This document shows, piece after piece, positions 24,940 through 33,449 of a stretch of 64,000 nucleotides of DNA; the first letter of the stretch is position 1; each line of letters begins with the position of its first letter. A program made the translations under genes and the position numbers. The stretch is from Dictyobacter vulcani (GTDB lineage: Bacteria; Chloroflexota; Ktedonobacteria; Ktedonobacterales; Ktedonobacteraceae), in NCBI RefSeq assembly GCF_008974265.1, contig NZ_BKZW01000001.1, positions 2,604,001 through 2,668,000 on the forward strand, read 5' to 3'. The notes under the pieces are model-generated. The model searched no databases. It had not been told where the DNA came from and saw nothing but the letters and a program-made list of their open reading frames with translations.

Positions 24940-26256
24940 TTAGCGGACGCTCTTGATACGCATTACCAGGATACCGCCCAGGGCTGCCAGTATACCGGCG
25001 ACCGCGAAGAGCGCTGGATAGCCCAGGCTATTGACCAGTCCTGCCGCGATTAGTGGCGAGACGATCAATGGAATTGACAGGGCCAGGTTGATGATGCCCA
25101 GGTCCTTTGCGCGATCGTTCGCGGATGGCAGTACCTGGGTGATCAGCGCGGTATCCACGGCTAGATAACCACCATAGCCTGCGCCCAGCAGGACGGCGAA
25201 GATCATGACCGCGGTCCAGGTTGGTGAGATGGCCGGTACAAACAGGGCGACTGCGATCACCAATGCCGACGCGATCACCACCGGCTTACGTCGTCCGATC
25301 TTATCGGAGATAATACCGGCCGTAAACGAGCAGATCAGGATCATGACCGTCATAATGCTCTGGACCTGTAGCGTTCCTTGAATCGCCTGCTTGCCTGGAA
25401 AAAGTCTGGTGTAGTGGATGCCGTCCTGGATGAAATATTGTAAATAGGTGGAAACGGCATAGTAGCCCAGGAATAGTAACAGGCGCGTGATCAGGCCCCA
25501 GGCAAAATCAGGATGCTGGCGGGGATCAACCCAGAAGCGCCGCAGGAAGCTTCCCAACTGGAATGGTTCCTGTTTTTCTCTGGGCAGTACGCGGTCTTTC
25601 AGGATCGCGAACAGGAGCAGTACCGCGATGATGAGGAAAATCAGAAAGACATAGTATGAGGCCAGCGGCGTATTCTTAAATACGACGGCGACCACGACCC
25701 CACCCAGGACAGCGGCCAGTGGGATAGCCAGTCCTGCATATGCCGAGATCATACCACGCTGGCGCACCGGCACTTGATCCGGGATAATTGTCTGGACAAC
25801 TGTCAGTAATGCCCCTCCGAAGAATTGCAGCAATGACCAGCCCAGGATCAGCATCCAGACCGCGGGCGCATTGGCCAGCAATACGATTGCCGCCGAGGCA
25901 CACAGCATATGGATCAGCATCCAGAAGCGTCGGCGACCCAACCGTGAGGTAGAGCGATCACTGAGTGCACCGGCCAGTGGCGCGGAGATCAGATAGAATA
26001 TGCCTCCAATCGATTCCACAATTCCCAGGCTCGTGACGTGATTGGCGGCATCCAGTATCTGAATCTGGTGTGGAATCAAGAAAATAATAATCGGCAGCAG
26101 GATCGCATTGGTCGCCAGATTAGCCAGAAAATACACTATTTGAAAAAGAGCGCCGACTTTACTGGCGGGTCCTTCTAGCTCTGATCCAGGTAGCGCTGCA
26201 TGGTTCTCTTGCTCCAATGGAGCATCCGCATCGCTGATATTAGTCACATCAGGCAT
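24940..26256 (-). CDS. Major facilitator superfamily transporter
   Basis: A 438-residue, 12-helix MFS protein. The cytoplasmic loop 2-3 motif is GALSDRSTSRLGRRRFW (about residues 89-105), with the matching loop 8-9 motif GIISDKIGRRKPVV (about 310). The arrangement resembles the sugar/cation or GPH-like branch, but the substrate cannot be assigned. The first 30 residues are acidic and cytosolic. ATG 26256 (MPDVTN) is preferred over TTG 26262 because AAAGGA is ten bases upstream; the start overlaps the preceding gene's stop, implying translational coupling to the membrane coiled-coil protein. Confidence 0.9.
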   Translation of the reverse strand: MPDVTNISDADAPLEQENHAALPGSELEGPASKVGALFQIVYFLANLATNAILLPIIIFLIPHQIQILDAANHVTSLGIVESIGGIFYLISAPLAGALSDRSTSRLGRRRFWMLIHMLCASAAIVLLANAPAVWMLILGWSLLQFFGGALLTVVQTIIPDQVPVRQRGMISAYAGLAIPLAAVLGGVVVAVVFKNTPLASYYVFLIFLIIAVLLLFAILKDRVLPREKQEPFQLGSFLRRFWVDPRQHPDFAWGLITRLLLFLGYYAVSTYLQYFIQDGIHYTRLFPGKQAIQGTLQVQSIMTVMILICSFTAGIISDKIGRRKPVVIASALVIAVALFVPAISPTWTAVMIFAVLLGAGYGGYLAVDTALITQVLPSANDRAKDLGIINLALSIPLIVSPLIAAGLVNSLGYPALFAVAGILAALGGILVMRIKSVR

Positions 26257-26258
26257 AA

Positions 26259-27524
26259 TCAATATGTCCTTTCATTAGAGGGATTCCTATTTTGAGCCTC
26301 GTTTGAGCGCGTATCTGGTAATCGGCGGCTCGGATTGTTCCATGGATAAGGTGTCGCTGTAGGAAATGGCCGTTGTTCAACTCCGGGAGGCGTGAATTGT
26401 CGTTGTTCTCCTCCAGCAGGAGAAAATGGCTTTTGCTCACTACTGACGGGAGAGAATGGCTTTTGCTCAGTCGGGAGTACTGTGGCACCCAGCGCGGTTA
26501 AAATGCGTTTGCCTGCCAGCGAATGGCAGAGCGGTGGCGTTACTTTTTGTCCTCGTCGTATACTTTCAATATAAAAAGCAACCTTTTCAATATCCTCTTG
26601 TTGCATAGATAGCTCGCGTTGATCATGGGCAAACTGCTCATAGCGTGCCAGCAAATTATTCAGGGAGCGACCAATCTGCCAGATCGCATCATTGGCACGT
26701 ACAGGTGCCCGGACCGCATAATTACCCGTCGCGGCCTCGCGGTGTACCATTAAGATCTGCGCGATTTCACCTTCCAGGTTAGCCTTTTGTTGTGCGATTT
26801 CATGTGCTTGCAGCGCCACCTGATTTTGTGCCGCTACAAGTTCCTCCGCCCGGTCAGCACGTAGGAGTGACTGTTCTACACTTCGCATCCCCAACCAGTT
26901 TACAATTGCAATTACCAGTAGCACTGCCGCTGGCCGGATCAGCCAGATAATCACTTTACTGGTGCCTTTTACTCTCTCAATGTCGACTGCATGTTGCTGG
27001 AACAGGAGATTAAAGATAATAAATGCAATCGCAACTATTGTAAGAGGAAAAATAAATTTTCGGGGAATAAAGATACTACCCAGGGCAATCGGGTAGGCAA
27101 AGAAATCATAGGTGGGAAAGAGATCGATTGCTGAAGTGGTCGAAGGGGTAAAAGCAATCACAAAGATAATTGAGATAATCATCGCAGAAACCAGTAGCAC
27201 TCCAGATGTTTGTGTACGACCAGTGCGATTCAAAAAAGCCAGTAGCCCTAGAAATGCCATAAATATCAGGACATAGATGACGCTCATGAAGTGGCCAGCG
27301 GCCAGCGCCAGAATTAAATCGAAGATGACAAAAAAAGCCACGACGAAGAGGAAATAAGCTGTCAGTTCTGCTTTACGCATCCTTTCGCGTAACTGTGGGC
27401 TCGCCATGGTTTGCTCATTGCGCGGGGGAGCCGTCAGGTTCAACCATCCTCCCCAGAAGCCTGAGCGTGTCCCCACCAGTTGAGTTATACTGTTAAACTC
27501 AACCTGTGCAGATTTTCCAGACAT
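26259..27524 (-). CDS. Multi-pass membrane protein with coiled coil and EQKPFSP repeats
   Basis: A 421-residue protein of unknown function. Residues 50-215 hold about six hydrophobic helices, followed by a long coiled coil (RADRAEELVAAQNQVALQAH onward, 220-265), a HAMP-like or dimerisation stretch (REAATGNYAVRAPV, WQIGRSLNNLLARYEQF) and a disordered tail with repeats of EQKPFSP, EQKPFSP, EQRQFTP and EQRPFPT. The layout is that of a membrane sensor without an output domain. The start is ATG 27524; a promoter lies at 27662-27690. It overlaps the MFS gene downstream, so the two may function together. Confidence 0.7.
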   Translation of the reverse strand: MSGKSAQVEFNSITQLVGTRSGFWGGWLNLTAPPRNEQTMASPQLRERMRKAELTAYFLFVVAFFVIFDLILALAAGHFMSVIYVLIFMAFLGLLAFLNRTGRTQTSGVLLVSAMIISIIFVIAFTPSTTSAIDLFPTYDFFAYPIALGSIFIPRKFIFPLTIVAIAFIIFNLLFQQHAVDIERVKGTSKVIIWLIRPAAVLLVIAIVNWLGMRSVEQSLLRADRAEELVAAQNQVALQAHEIAQQKANLEGEIAQILMVHREAATGNYAVRAPVRANDAIWQIGRSLNNLLARYEQFAHDQRELSMQQEDIEKVAFYIESIRRGQKVTPPLCHSLAGKRILTALGATVLPTEQKPFSPVSSEQKPFSPAGGEQRQFTPPGVEQRPFPTATPYPWNNPSRRLPDTRSNEAQNRNPSNERTY

Positions 27525-27661
27525 ATTGCATGCCTTCTCACTAAAATAGAATCCAGGATGATATCAACCTTCCATAATCCCATCCTATAACTGTACCGTA
27601 CCATTACCTTTCCAGATCCTATTTGATTTTCACATCGTATAATACCTATATCACCGCGTAT

Positions 27662-27690
27662 AGAATAGGTAAATTTCAATAAAATGTCAA
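27662..27690 (-). promoter_or_regulatory. Promoter of the membrane coiled-coil/MFS operon
   Basis: TTGACA (27685-27690), a 17-bp spacer and TATTCT (27662-27667) on the minus strand, about 140 bp before the start codon. Confidence 0.6.
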
Positions 27691-27939
27691 GACTTAACTG
27701 CATTTATTTCCATAAAAATATACTTTTAATGATCTGTTGCTCAAGCATCAATAGTAATTTAGTAATCTTACAATTGTAGCAACTGCACCCATGCCACATA
27801 AATAGTAATCTCAGATCTGAGCAAGCAAAGCCCACTATGTGGAGTTTTTTATCCGGTGATAAGAGTAAAGAGTAGTATAAAAAGATAGTTATTATTAATA
27901 TGGTTTTGCATTAAGGATATTCATAGGAAGGGTGATGAC
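27691..27939. other. Intergenic region
   Basis: AT-rich divergent spacer between the minus-strand promoter at 27662 and the plus-strand small ORF at 27940. A TATAAA-like hexamer near 27876 could serve the small ORF, but its -35 is unclear. Confidence 0.35.
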
Positions 27940-28056
27940 ATGCTAAACAAGGATAGTGATCGGCTAAACAAGGATGAGGATAAGCGCTCGTATCTGAGTC
28001 CGATTTGGGGAGTACGAGTACCTGGAAAATACGTTGGGATTATATTAGTTGTGTGA
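27940..28056 (+). CDS. Possible small protein (38 residues)
   Basis: ATG 27940 follows AGGAAGGG at about five to eight bases and opens a 38-codon frame: a hydrophilic start (MLNKDSDRLNKDEDKRS) and a hydrophobic end (VPGKYVGIILVV), like a small tail-anchored peptide. The stop is followed 70 bp later by a terminator. No family is recognised and no neighbour indicates function. It is supported only by the ribosome site, amphipathic layout and downstream terminator. Confidence 0.38.
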   Translation: MLNKDSDRLNKDEDKRSYLSPIWGVRVPGKYVGIILVV

Positions 28057-28125
28057 GTAGCGATTTATCTGCTTGGGCCGTCTCTTTTTTTGTGAAAAAA
28101 GAAAGCATAAATTACGGCAAAAAGC

Positions 28126-28168
28126 AAGGCGAGAAAAAGCTTCTGCTCTTTCTCGCCTTTCTTTGTAT
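28126..28168. terminator. Bidirectional terminator
   Basis: A perfect 11-bp stem AAGGCGAGAAA/TTTCTCGCCTT (28126-28136 and 28149-28159) followed by T-rich sequence on the plus strand and preceded by an A-rich run that gives a T-run on the minus strand. It ends the glsB-like gene and the possible small ORF. Confidence 0.8.
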
Positions 28169-28185
28169 TCACTGAGCTAAAGGGT

Positions 28186-28476
28186 TTATATTCTTCTGCG
28201 ACCGGTGACTGCGTGCAAAATTGCAACAAGGATACATGCTGCGATAAAAGCAACAACCAGGCTACCCCAGAAGCCAAATGAGGCATCTGGTGCCAGCAGA
28301 CCAACGACGAAGCCGCCAATCAGAGCACCGACCAGACCGAGAATAAGGTCACCAATTACGCCATAGCCTTTACCTGGCATGACTACGCCAGCCAACCAGC
28401 CGGCAACCAGACCAATAATGACCCAGGCAATGATTCCGCCAGGGTTAAGTGTTGCGCCGAGAACAAGGCTCATCAT
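28186..28476 (-). CDS. GlsB/YeaQ/YmgE family stress-response membrane protein
   Basis: A 96-residue, three-helix, Gly-rich membrane protein with the Transgly_assoc pattern: IIAWVIIGLVAGWLAGVVMP, GDLILGLVGALIGGFVVGLL and FWGSLVVAFIAACILVAILH, ending in basic GRRRI. Members such as GlsB and YmgE are small envelope proteins induced by general stress; the molecular role is not settled. The start is ATG 28476 with AAGGGG upstream; the second codon is also ATG. The leader region contains a large nested stem-loop at 28520-28609. Confidence 0.93.
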   Translation of the reverse strand: MMSLVLGATLNPGGIIAWVIIGLVAGWLAGVVMPGKGYGVIGDLILGLVGALIGGFVVGLLAPDASFGFWGSLVVAFIAACILVAILHAVTGRRRI

Positions 28477-28519
28477 TTTTCTTTACCCCTTGTTAATAGA
28501 TTAAAAAAAGATCAATACC

Positions 28520-28609
28520 GAAAGATCCTATATATGGAACCTTCAATGAGTAATACGATTCAAAGTCATAATCAGATGAGGTCATTGAATTGTATTGCCA
28601 GGATCTTTC
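28520..28609 (-). promoter_or_regulatory. Large nested stem-loop upstream of the GlsB-type gene
   Basis: Two nested perfect inverted repeats: GAAAGATCCT (28520-28529) with AGGATCTTTC (28600-28609), and TTCAATGA (28542-28549) with TCATTGAA (28582-28589). If transcribed it forms a long hairpin in the 5' leader of the stress-protein mRNA, about 45-130 bases before its start codon. It may be a regulatory leader, an operator pair or an mRNA stabiliser. Confidence 0.45.
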
Positions 28610-28767
28610 AGTACCGGAGTGGGAAAATTATGTTTATATTGACCTTGTGCATTTCTGTGTAGTTTTTGATTCAATGTGCTATCTTTATTTTATTGCGGTA
28701 AAAATATAGATATCTCTTGATTGAGATTGTATTTTTTTGTTGATGACAACATGATATTGAGGAAACA

Positions 28768-29973
28768 ATGTATACGAATGTGCAGAGTTATCAAGTGTTG
28801 CAGCGTGATGCTAATAATATGGCGCGGGTGCAAACGGCCAATGATGAGGTGCTTGAGCTGTCGGTTGGTGGTCCCTATACTATCGGTGATGCCCATGATG
28901 TATTGGTGGGCGATCTCTGGGTGCTGGCTGGACAGAGTAATATGGAGGGGATCGGCGACCTGCTTGATGAGGAGAAGCCATCCCCCTTTGTGCATTCCTT
29001 TCAGTCGCGTGAGCAATGGGCGCAAGCTGAAGAGCCTCTCCATTGGCTTGAGGAATCACCACGCCTGGTCCATCATATCCTCCAGGGACGTGAACGTGTG
29101 GAGGATATGCCCGAGCGTGATTCATTGCGCGTGAAGGGTGCTGGACTGGGATTGACCTTTGCTAAAGAACGCTATGCGCGTACTGGAGTGCCAATTGGCC
29201 TGATTCCATCCGCCCATGGTGGCACGTCGATGCAGCAATGGGATCCCCAATTACGCGATCAGGGTGGTGCCTCGCTTTATGGATCCCTGTGTGAGCGCGT
29301 GAAAGCGGTAGGCGGTAAAGTGGCAGGTATCCTCTGGTATCAGGGTGAGAGCGATTGTAATACTGAAGATGTACCGCTCTACCAGCAGCGTATGCGCACG
29401 CTTATCCAGTCTTTGAGAATCGATCTGGCTAGCGCGAACCTGCCATTCTACTATGTACAGATCGGACGCCTGATTTCTGAGGAGAGTCCTGATGGCTGGA
29501 ACGGTATCCGAGGGGCACAGTGTGCCCTTCAGCATGAGTTGCCGGGTATCGCTATGGTTTCGGCTATTGATCTGGAACTTGACGACTTGATTCACATCAG
29601 TACTCAGGGACTCAAGCGCCTTGGCCGGCGTCTGGCTAATGTGGTAGATGGTCAGCGCACACCGGATATTCTCTCTGTAAACCTTGATCCAGTGCAAGCT
29701 CGTATCCACATTACCTATCGGCCTGTACGTGGTGGACTGCATGCCAGCGGACGACCGGCTGGTTTTAGCCTGCGTACCGAGGATGAGCGCGAACTCCCCC
29801 GCATCTATAAAACCACGCTGGACGGTGATACCGTGACCTTGCATCTGAACGACGATCCCCTGCCCGCCGCCACCTATCTCTGGTATGGCTGGGGACTCAA
29901 TCCATACTGCAACATCACCGATGGGACGGATGCCGCCATTCCAGCCTTTGGACCCTGGAAGCTAGAGCTATAA
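28768..29973 (+). CDS. Sialate O-acetylesterase-like carbohydrate esterase (SASA/DUF303)
   Basis: A 401-residue SGNH-type esterase: nucleophile block LAGQSNMEG (about residues 53-61), oxyanion-region Gly/Asn in PSAHGGTSMQQW (about 147-158) and GILWYQGESD (about 187-196), with a likely catalytic Asp/His pair near DLELDDLIHIS (about 270-280). The family removes acetyl groups from sialic acids or acetylated xylan. There is no signal peptide, so it is intracellular unless exported otherwise. The C-terminal 100 residues form a beta domain. The start is ATG 28768 with GAGGAA upstream; a terminator follows. Confidence 0.87.
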   Translation: MYTNVQSYQVLQRDANNMARVQTANDEVLELSVGGPYTIGDAHDVLVGDLWVLAGQSNMEGIGDLLDEEKPSPFVHSFQSREQWAQAEEPLHWLEESPRLVHHILQGRERVEDMPERDSLRVKGAGLGLTFAKERYARTGVPIGLIPSAHGGTSMQQWDPQLRDQGGASLYGSLCERVKAVGGKVAGILWYQGESDCNTEDVPLYQQRMRTLIQSLRIDLASANLPFYYVQIGRLISEESPDGWNGIRGAQCALQHELPGIAMVSAIDLELDDLIHISTQGLKRLGRRLANVVDGQRTPDILSVNLDPVQARIHITYRPVRGGLHASGRPAGFSLRTEDERELPRIYKTTLDGDTVTLHLNDDPLPAATYLWYGWGLNPYCNITDGTDAAIPAFGPWKLEL

Positions 29974-29997
29974 AATTTATCTGACCACCCATGCAAA

Positions 29998-30039
29998 CAG
30001 GGACCTTACACTCCAGCCGTGTAGGCTCCCTGCTTTTTA
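29998..30039 (+). terminator. Terminator of the esterase gene
   Basis: The stem CAGGGA-CCTTACAC with GTGTAGG-CTCCCTG is followed by CTTTTTATTT. Confidence 0.8.
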
Positions 30040-30229
30040 TTTGAACTTTTCCCCAAATCATTATCCAGGTATAGTTTGTATTGCTCGTATTGTGCTGTAG
30101 ATAGTTTCTGAGTGATTATGATACACTATCCTTCGCACCTGGCACGAATAACATTATCCAAAAATGTGAGAAGATAAGCATGTGATAGGTAGTCCTCTTT
30201 TTTTTTAGCGGATGAAAGGGTTCAAGCAT

Positions 30230-31531
30230 ATGAACAGACGACTCCTCCTTCATCGCTTTCTTACTCTAATGCTTCTCTGTAGCTGTGTTGTTTTTCTGTT
30301 GGAACTCACCTCATATCATGCCCATGCCGTGGTCAGCCGAAATATGGTGCTGGTTGGTGGACATCTTCGTAAGAAGAATGCTGATGTCTACAACAAAATC
30401 GTTTCACTGGCAGGCGGGACGTCCACCGCTCGTATTGGCGTCATTACGGCTGCCTCCATTCCGCGTAGCCAGGATCCAGATGCTGGAACCTCTAGTGCTA
30501 ACAATTCGTATGCGAATGCACAATCTTACATCGCATTGTTTAAGAACACCTACCATGCGCTTGATGCGCAATGGATCCCTATTGATCTTGATGCTATCAA
30601 CAACAATTCTTCGCAGACTGTGGTTGACCAGATGAAGCGCATGACTGGTTTCTTTATTGCAGGTGGTGATCAGAAGCGTTTGATTACCTGTTTCTATACC
30701 TCAAATCGGATCGACTCACTCGCGTTGGCAACCCTACGTGCCAGATACAACAATGGAGCAGTGATTGCTGGGAGTAGCGCTGGAACCGAAGTACAGAGCA
30801 AACCGATGTTCACCGGTGGCGAAAGCTATGATGCGCTGAAAAATGGATCCCACACATCTGTCAATCCTGCCTATCCCGATGATCTATCCTATGATCCACA
30901 AGGCGGCTTCAATTTTTTTACCTATGGTCTGACCGATTCGCATTATAGTCAGCGAGCTCGTCAGGGGCGTACATTGCGCCTGCTCAGCGATACCGGCACC
31001 AGAATGGGATTTGGGGTTGATGAGAATACAGCATTAGTGCTTACAGACGCCGATACCTCTATGGCTCAGATCCAGGTTATCGGCACTGGTGGTGTTACCA
31101 TTGTCGATCTCTCCAATGCTCACCGGGGCAGTGGGAGCGATTTCACGATCACTGGTACACAGTTCACGTATCTAACCAGGGGTGATACCTATAATCTTGC
31201 GCTGAAGAAAGCCACCATTGCAGGCTGGAAAACATCCCTGACCGGACACGAAAAATATAACCGGCCGATGAGTCCGACCGATGATATTTTCAGCAGCCCT
31301 GACAATGTAAACCCCAGTGGTGGTCGCGCCAATCCGCGTAAGTTTACTGTGGTTGCGAATAACCTTTTCAACAGTCGTGCAGCCAGCACCTATGGCCTGA
31401 CCTATGAATCCGGACCAACCTTTAAGGTCACCATGACTAAGACAGCTTCCAGTACTGGCTACCGTGGAACACAGAATGGGAAGTCATACCCCTCGTATGT
31501 GAATTTGCAGGTTGATATCAGTATCTACTAG
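30230..31531 (+). CDS. Secreted cyanophycinase-like peptidase (family S51)
   Basis: A 433-residue secreted protein: signal peptide MNRRLLLHRFLTLMLLCSCV ending near SYHAHAVV, then the peptidase S51 fold with GFFIAGGDQKRLITCF (about residue 143) and the nucleophile elbow AGSSAGTEV (about 180), where the second Ser is the predicted nucleophile, plus a His in TDSHYSQRAR-like context (about 237). The family cleaves beta-aspartyl dipeptides from cyanophycin; extracellular CphE-type enzymes degrade it outside the cell. A C-terminal beta domain (about 330-433) is extra. ATG 30230 has AAAGGG at ten bases; the upstream ATG 30212 lacks a site. Confidence 0.88.
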   Translation: MNRRLLLHRFLTLMLLCSCVVFLLELTSYHAHAVVSRNMVLVGGHLRKKNADVYNKIVSLAGGTSTARIGVITAASIPRSQDPDAGTSSANNSYANAQSYIALFKNTYHALDAQWIPIDLDAINNNSSQTVVDQMKRMTGFFIAGGDQKRLITCFYTSNRIDSLALATLRARYNNGAVIAGSSAGTEVQSKPMFTGGESYDALKNGSHTSVNPAYPDDLSYDPQGGFNFFTYGLTDSHYSQRARQGRTLRLLSDTGTRMGFGVDENTALVLTDADTSMAQIQVIGTGGVTIVDLSNAHRGSGSDFTITGTQFTYLTRGDTYNLALKKATIAGWKTSLTGHEKYNRPMSPTDDIFSSPDNVNPSGGRANPRKFTVVANNLFNSRAASTYGLTYESGPTFKVTMTKTASSTGYRGTQNGKSYPSYVNLQVDISIY

Positions 31532-31743
31532 GTGTGTATCTATCTTCATTGATCAACTGCCCTGAGTGGCTGGGAGGGAACGAGCTGAACCCAGTTTCTC
31601 TTCCCATCGTGAGGAAGGCTCCCGGGGATAATCTTCTTTTTGACATGGAAATTCGCAACAGATAACAGTAGCGGAGAGGGGGGATATGAGCTCGCTTTGT
31701 GCTTGAGCTGATCAGTTGTGAAGGATAATATTTGAGGGCAAAA

Positions 31744-31791
31744 AAAAGAGCCGAAGGTCAGGATTGAACTGACGACCGACGGTTTACAAAA
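31744..31791. repeat. attL: 48-bp direct repeat, displaced 3' end of tRNA-Thr
   Basis: Identical over 48 bp to 36061-36108, which is the 3' part of the intact tRNA-Thr gene from the acceptor end up to the anticodon-loop region. Only the 3' part is present, so it is the displaced original tRNA end, the far junction of the integrated element. Confidence 0.93.
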
Positions 31792-31795
31792 TTGT

Positions 31796-31825
31796 AGCGT
31801 TACGGGGTTGCCTCCTCGTAACGCT
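31796..31825 (-). terminator. Terminator of the element's regulator gene
   Basis: The 9-bp stem AGCGTTACG/CGTAACGCT (31796-31804 and 31817-31825); on the minus strand it is followed by ACAATTTTG. It lies 65 bp after the regulator stop and just inside attL. Confidence 0.55.
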
Positions 31826-31889
31826 TCTTTGCTGGTTTCGCTGAATTTTAAAGCCCGTTTTGGGGCAGAAGATATATGGTTTTAGGCTG

Positions 31890-32699
31890 TTACTTGATTT
31901 CAACTTTTTGTGCATTCTCCCATCTGGCTAGGCTCTCTTTGTAGGATTTAAAGAGAAAATGGTCTGATTGCTGCACGTCCAGAACGAAACGTAAACGCTT
32001 ACCTAAACGGGGTTTTAACTCTTCCATTCCTAGATGTAGAGACATTGCAATACCAGTCGGTGTTTCGCTAGTGGAATAGACTTTGTTTATATATATGCCT
32101 CTCTCGCCTAATTCTTCTAAGAATCTCATTAATCCTCTGATGAGAATAAGCATATAGCCCTTTTTCGCTTCTTCTCCCATATCTGGATCGCTGGCCGTGC
32201 CCATAATGATGCACTCCAGCTGCTTACCTGGCTCGTAGGTTTCGATGTCTTCCTCCTGGATCTCCCACCCTCTGATTTTTCCTTGCATAAAGTTTTCTAT
32301 TACCTGGTGCTTGAGTGGAAGCAAGGTTAGATAGGCTACTACGCGATCATTATATTTGACGATAAAATCACATTCAGGGTTCTTCTTGATCCATGCCTGG
32401 CGCTGCTCTATAGCCATCGTTGCACCCAGGACGCGTTTAGCAAGTTCATACTCGGCTGGCATGTCTTCTACTTTAGCAATAGCAAAGCTAGCCTTGGGTG
32501 GCTCTTTTGCTAATAAAAAAGCTTCCCACCTCTCGGCATAATTGTATACCTCTGATTTGATATAGAGTCCTGTTTTTCTGCCTGGTGGGACAATTTTAGT
32601 CAGGGTGTTATTGCTAACCAGCGTTCTTAGTTTTGGCTCCGTTATCCCTAATAGTTTTTGTACTTCTCTGCCTGACATGTAGTGATCGCTTAGTTTCAT
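31890..32699 (-). CDS. HTH regulator with C-terminal GNAT-like domain, candidate repressor of the element
   Basis: A 269-residue protein. The N-terminal about 60 residues resemble the excisionase/MerR-type HTH_17 fold (MSGREVQKLLGITEPKLRTL, then IKSEVYNYAERWEAF). The rest has a GNAT acetyltransferase-like layout: CDFIVKYNDRVVAYLTLLPL, ECIIMGTASDP and GYMLILIRGLMRFLEELGER leading to a final strand region SETPTGIAMSLHLGM. A DNA-binding domain joined to an acyltransferase fold could sense acyl-CoA or modify a partner. It is transcribed divergently from the cargo across a 285-bp region with three operator-like repeats, one beside its own predicted start. The start is ATG 32699; no close match comes to mind. 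Confidence 0.6.
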   Translation of the reverse strand: MKLSDHYMSGREVQKLLGITEPKLRTLVSNNTLTKIVPPGRKTGLYIKSEVYNYAERWEAFLLAKEPPKASFAIAKVEDMPAEYELAKRVLGATMAIEQRQAWIKKNPECDFIVKYNDRVVAYLTLLPLKHQVIENFMQGKIRGWEIQEEDIETYEPGKQLECIIMGTASDPDMGEEAKKGYMLILIRGLMRFLEELGERGIYINKVYSTSETPTGIAMSLHLGMEELKPRLGKRLRFVLDVQQSDHFLFKSYKESLARWENAQKVEIK

Positions 32700-32721
32700 A
32701 ATTGGCCTCTCTTTTGTAGAC

Positions 32722-32739
32722 TTTGTGAAAATTGTTAAC
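32722..32739. promoter_or_regulatory. Operator-like repeat O1
   Basis: TTTGTGAAAATTGTTAAC, a variant of the 20-bp repeat at 32819 and 32891. It lies at the predicted transcription start of the regulator gene, where binding would give autoregulation. Confidence 0.5.
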
Positions 32740-32746
32740 TACATAA

Positions 32747-32775
32747 ATTATACAACAACTTAATGTTTATGTGAA
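32747..32775 (-). promoter_or_regulatory. Promoter of the element's regulator
   Basis: TTCACA (32770-32775), a 17-bp spacer and a perfect TATAAT (32747-32752) on the minus strand, about 48 bp before the start codon. Confidence 0.65.
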
Positions 32776-32818
32776 GAACACCAACTTTCGTCTATTGATG
32801 GGTATAGATATATGGTTA

Positions 32819-32838
32819 TTTGTGAACATTGTGAATTT
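32819..32838. promoter_or_regulatory. Operator-like repeat O2
   Basis: TTTGTGAACATTGTGAATTT, identical to O3 except for the third base from the end. It lies 20 bp upstream of the cargo promoter -35 and contains the tandem half-site TTGTGAA. Confidence 0.55.
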
Positions 32839-32858
32839 TATCAATATTGTTAAATAGG

Positions 32859-32887
32859 TTGACATCATGAGAACGATGGTGTATATT
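32859..32887 (+). promoter_or_regulatory. Promoter of the element's cargo genes
   Basis: A perfect TTGACA (32859-32864), a 17-bp spacer and TATATT (32882-32887), about 99 bp before the first cargo start. It is bracketed by operator-like repeats O2 and O3. Confidence 0.75.
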
Positions 32888-32890
32888 TAT

Positions 32891-32910
32891 TTTGTGAACA
32901 TTGTGAACTT
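32891..32910. promoter_or_regulatory. Operator-like repeat O3
   Basis: TTTGTGAACATTGTGAACTT, starting three bases after the cargo -10 and covering the predicted start point, so binding should block transcription. Confidence 0.58.
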
Positions 32911-32985
32911 AGTGAAGTTAGCAGATATCATCTTCTTTCTAGAAGTTTTGATTTGGATAGTTAGCGAACTTGAAAGGAAATTCAC

Positions 32986-33435
32986 ATGTTAAAACCTGCT
33001 CGGACAACTGATGCTTTGCCTGCAATTGGTTTTGTAGTTCCAACTTGTGAGAATGAAATACCAGATTATTCGCCTTCATTGCTTTTGAGTGATGCTGGCC
33101 TGGATCGCCAGATTGTTTGTAGTCGGTTTTTTGCTGAAGCTTGTAAATGGGGCTTTACCTGTTTCTTTGATGACGTGTTGGATGCTCAATCCGGTAACTA
33201 TGAACATCGCTTCTACACACTCCAAGCAGTTCTTGAGGATATGTACCATGATATTCTTGATCATTACTTCAATGCTGATGATTTGCCTTTTGAAGTCAGT
33301 GTTGGTTGCGCTTTAGGTCGTTTATCTGCTCTGGCTCTCTATAAACCTGACATAGCTGCTGCTGCTTATCAATCACTGCTGGCTCTGGTTCATATATCGG
33401 TTCAGCGGAAATATGCTCGCCTGGGCAATAGTTAA
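32986..33435 (+). CDS. Element cargo protein of unknown function (149 residues)
   Basis: I do not recognise this family. The product is acidic and mostly helical in appearance, with a Cys-containing N-terminal half (PTCENEIPDYSPSLLL, ACKWGFTCFFDDVLD) and helical end segments (FYTLQAVLEDMYHDILDHYF, ALGRLSALALYKPDIAAAAY). There is no signal peptide, membrane segment or catalytic motif. It is the first gene behind the regulated promoter; GAAAGGAAA lies about nine bases before ATG 32986. Being first in the regulated transcript suggests an early function of the element, such as control or excision support, but that is inference. Confidence 0.6.
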   Translation: MLKPARTTDALPAIGFVVPTCENEIPDYSPSLLLSDAGLDRQIVCSRFFAEACKWGFTCFFDDVLDAQSGNYEHRFYTLQAVLEDMYHDILDHYFNADDLPFEVSVGCALGRLSALALYKPDIAAAAYQSLLALVHISVQRKYARLGNS

Positions 33436-33449
33436 AAGGAGTGCGCCTC

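Noticed and set aside
31744..31791. Second tRNA-Thr gene.
   Set aside because: Only the 3' 44 bases of the tRNA are present; the sequence departs from the tRNA right after the core, so it is the attL remnant, not a gene.
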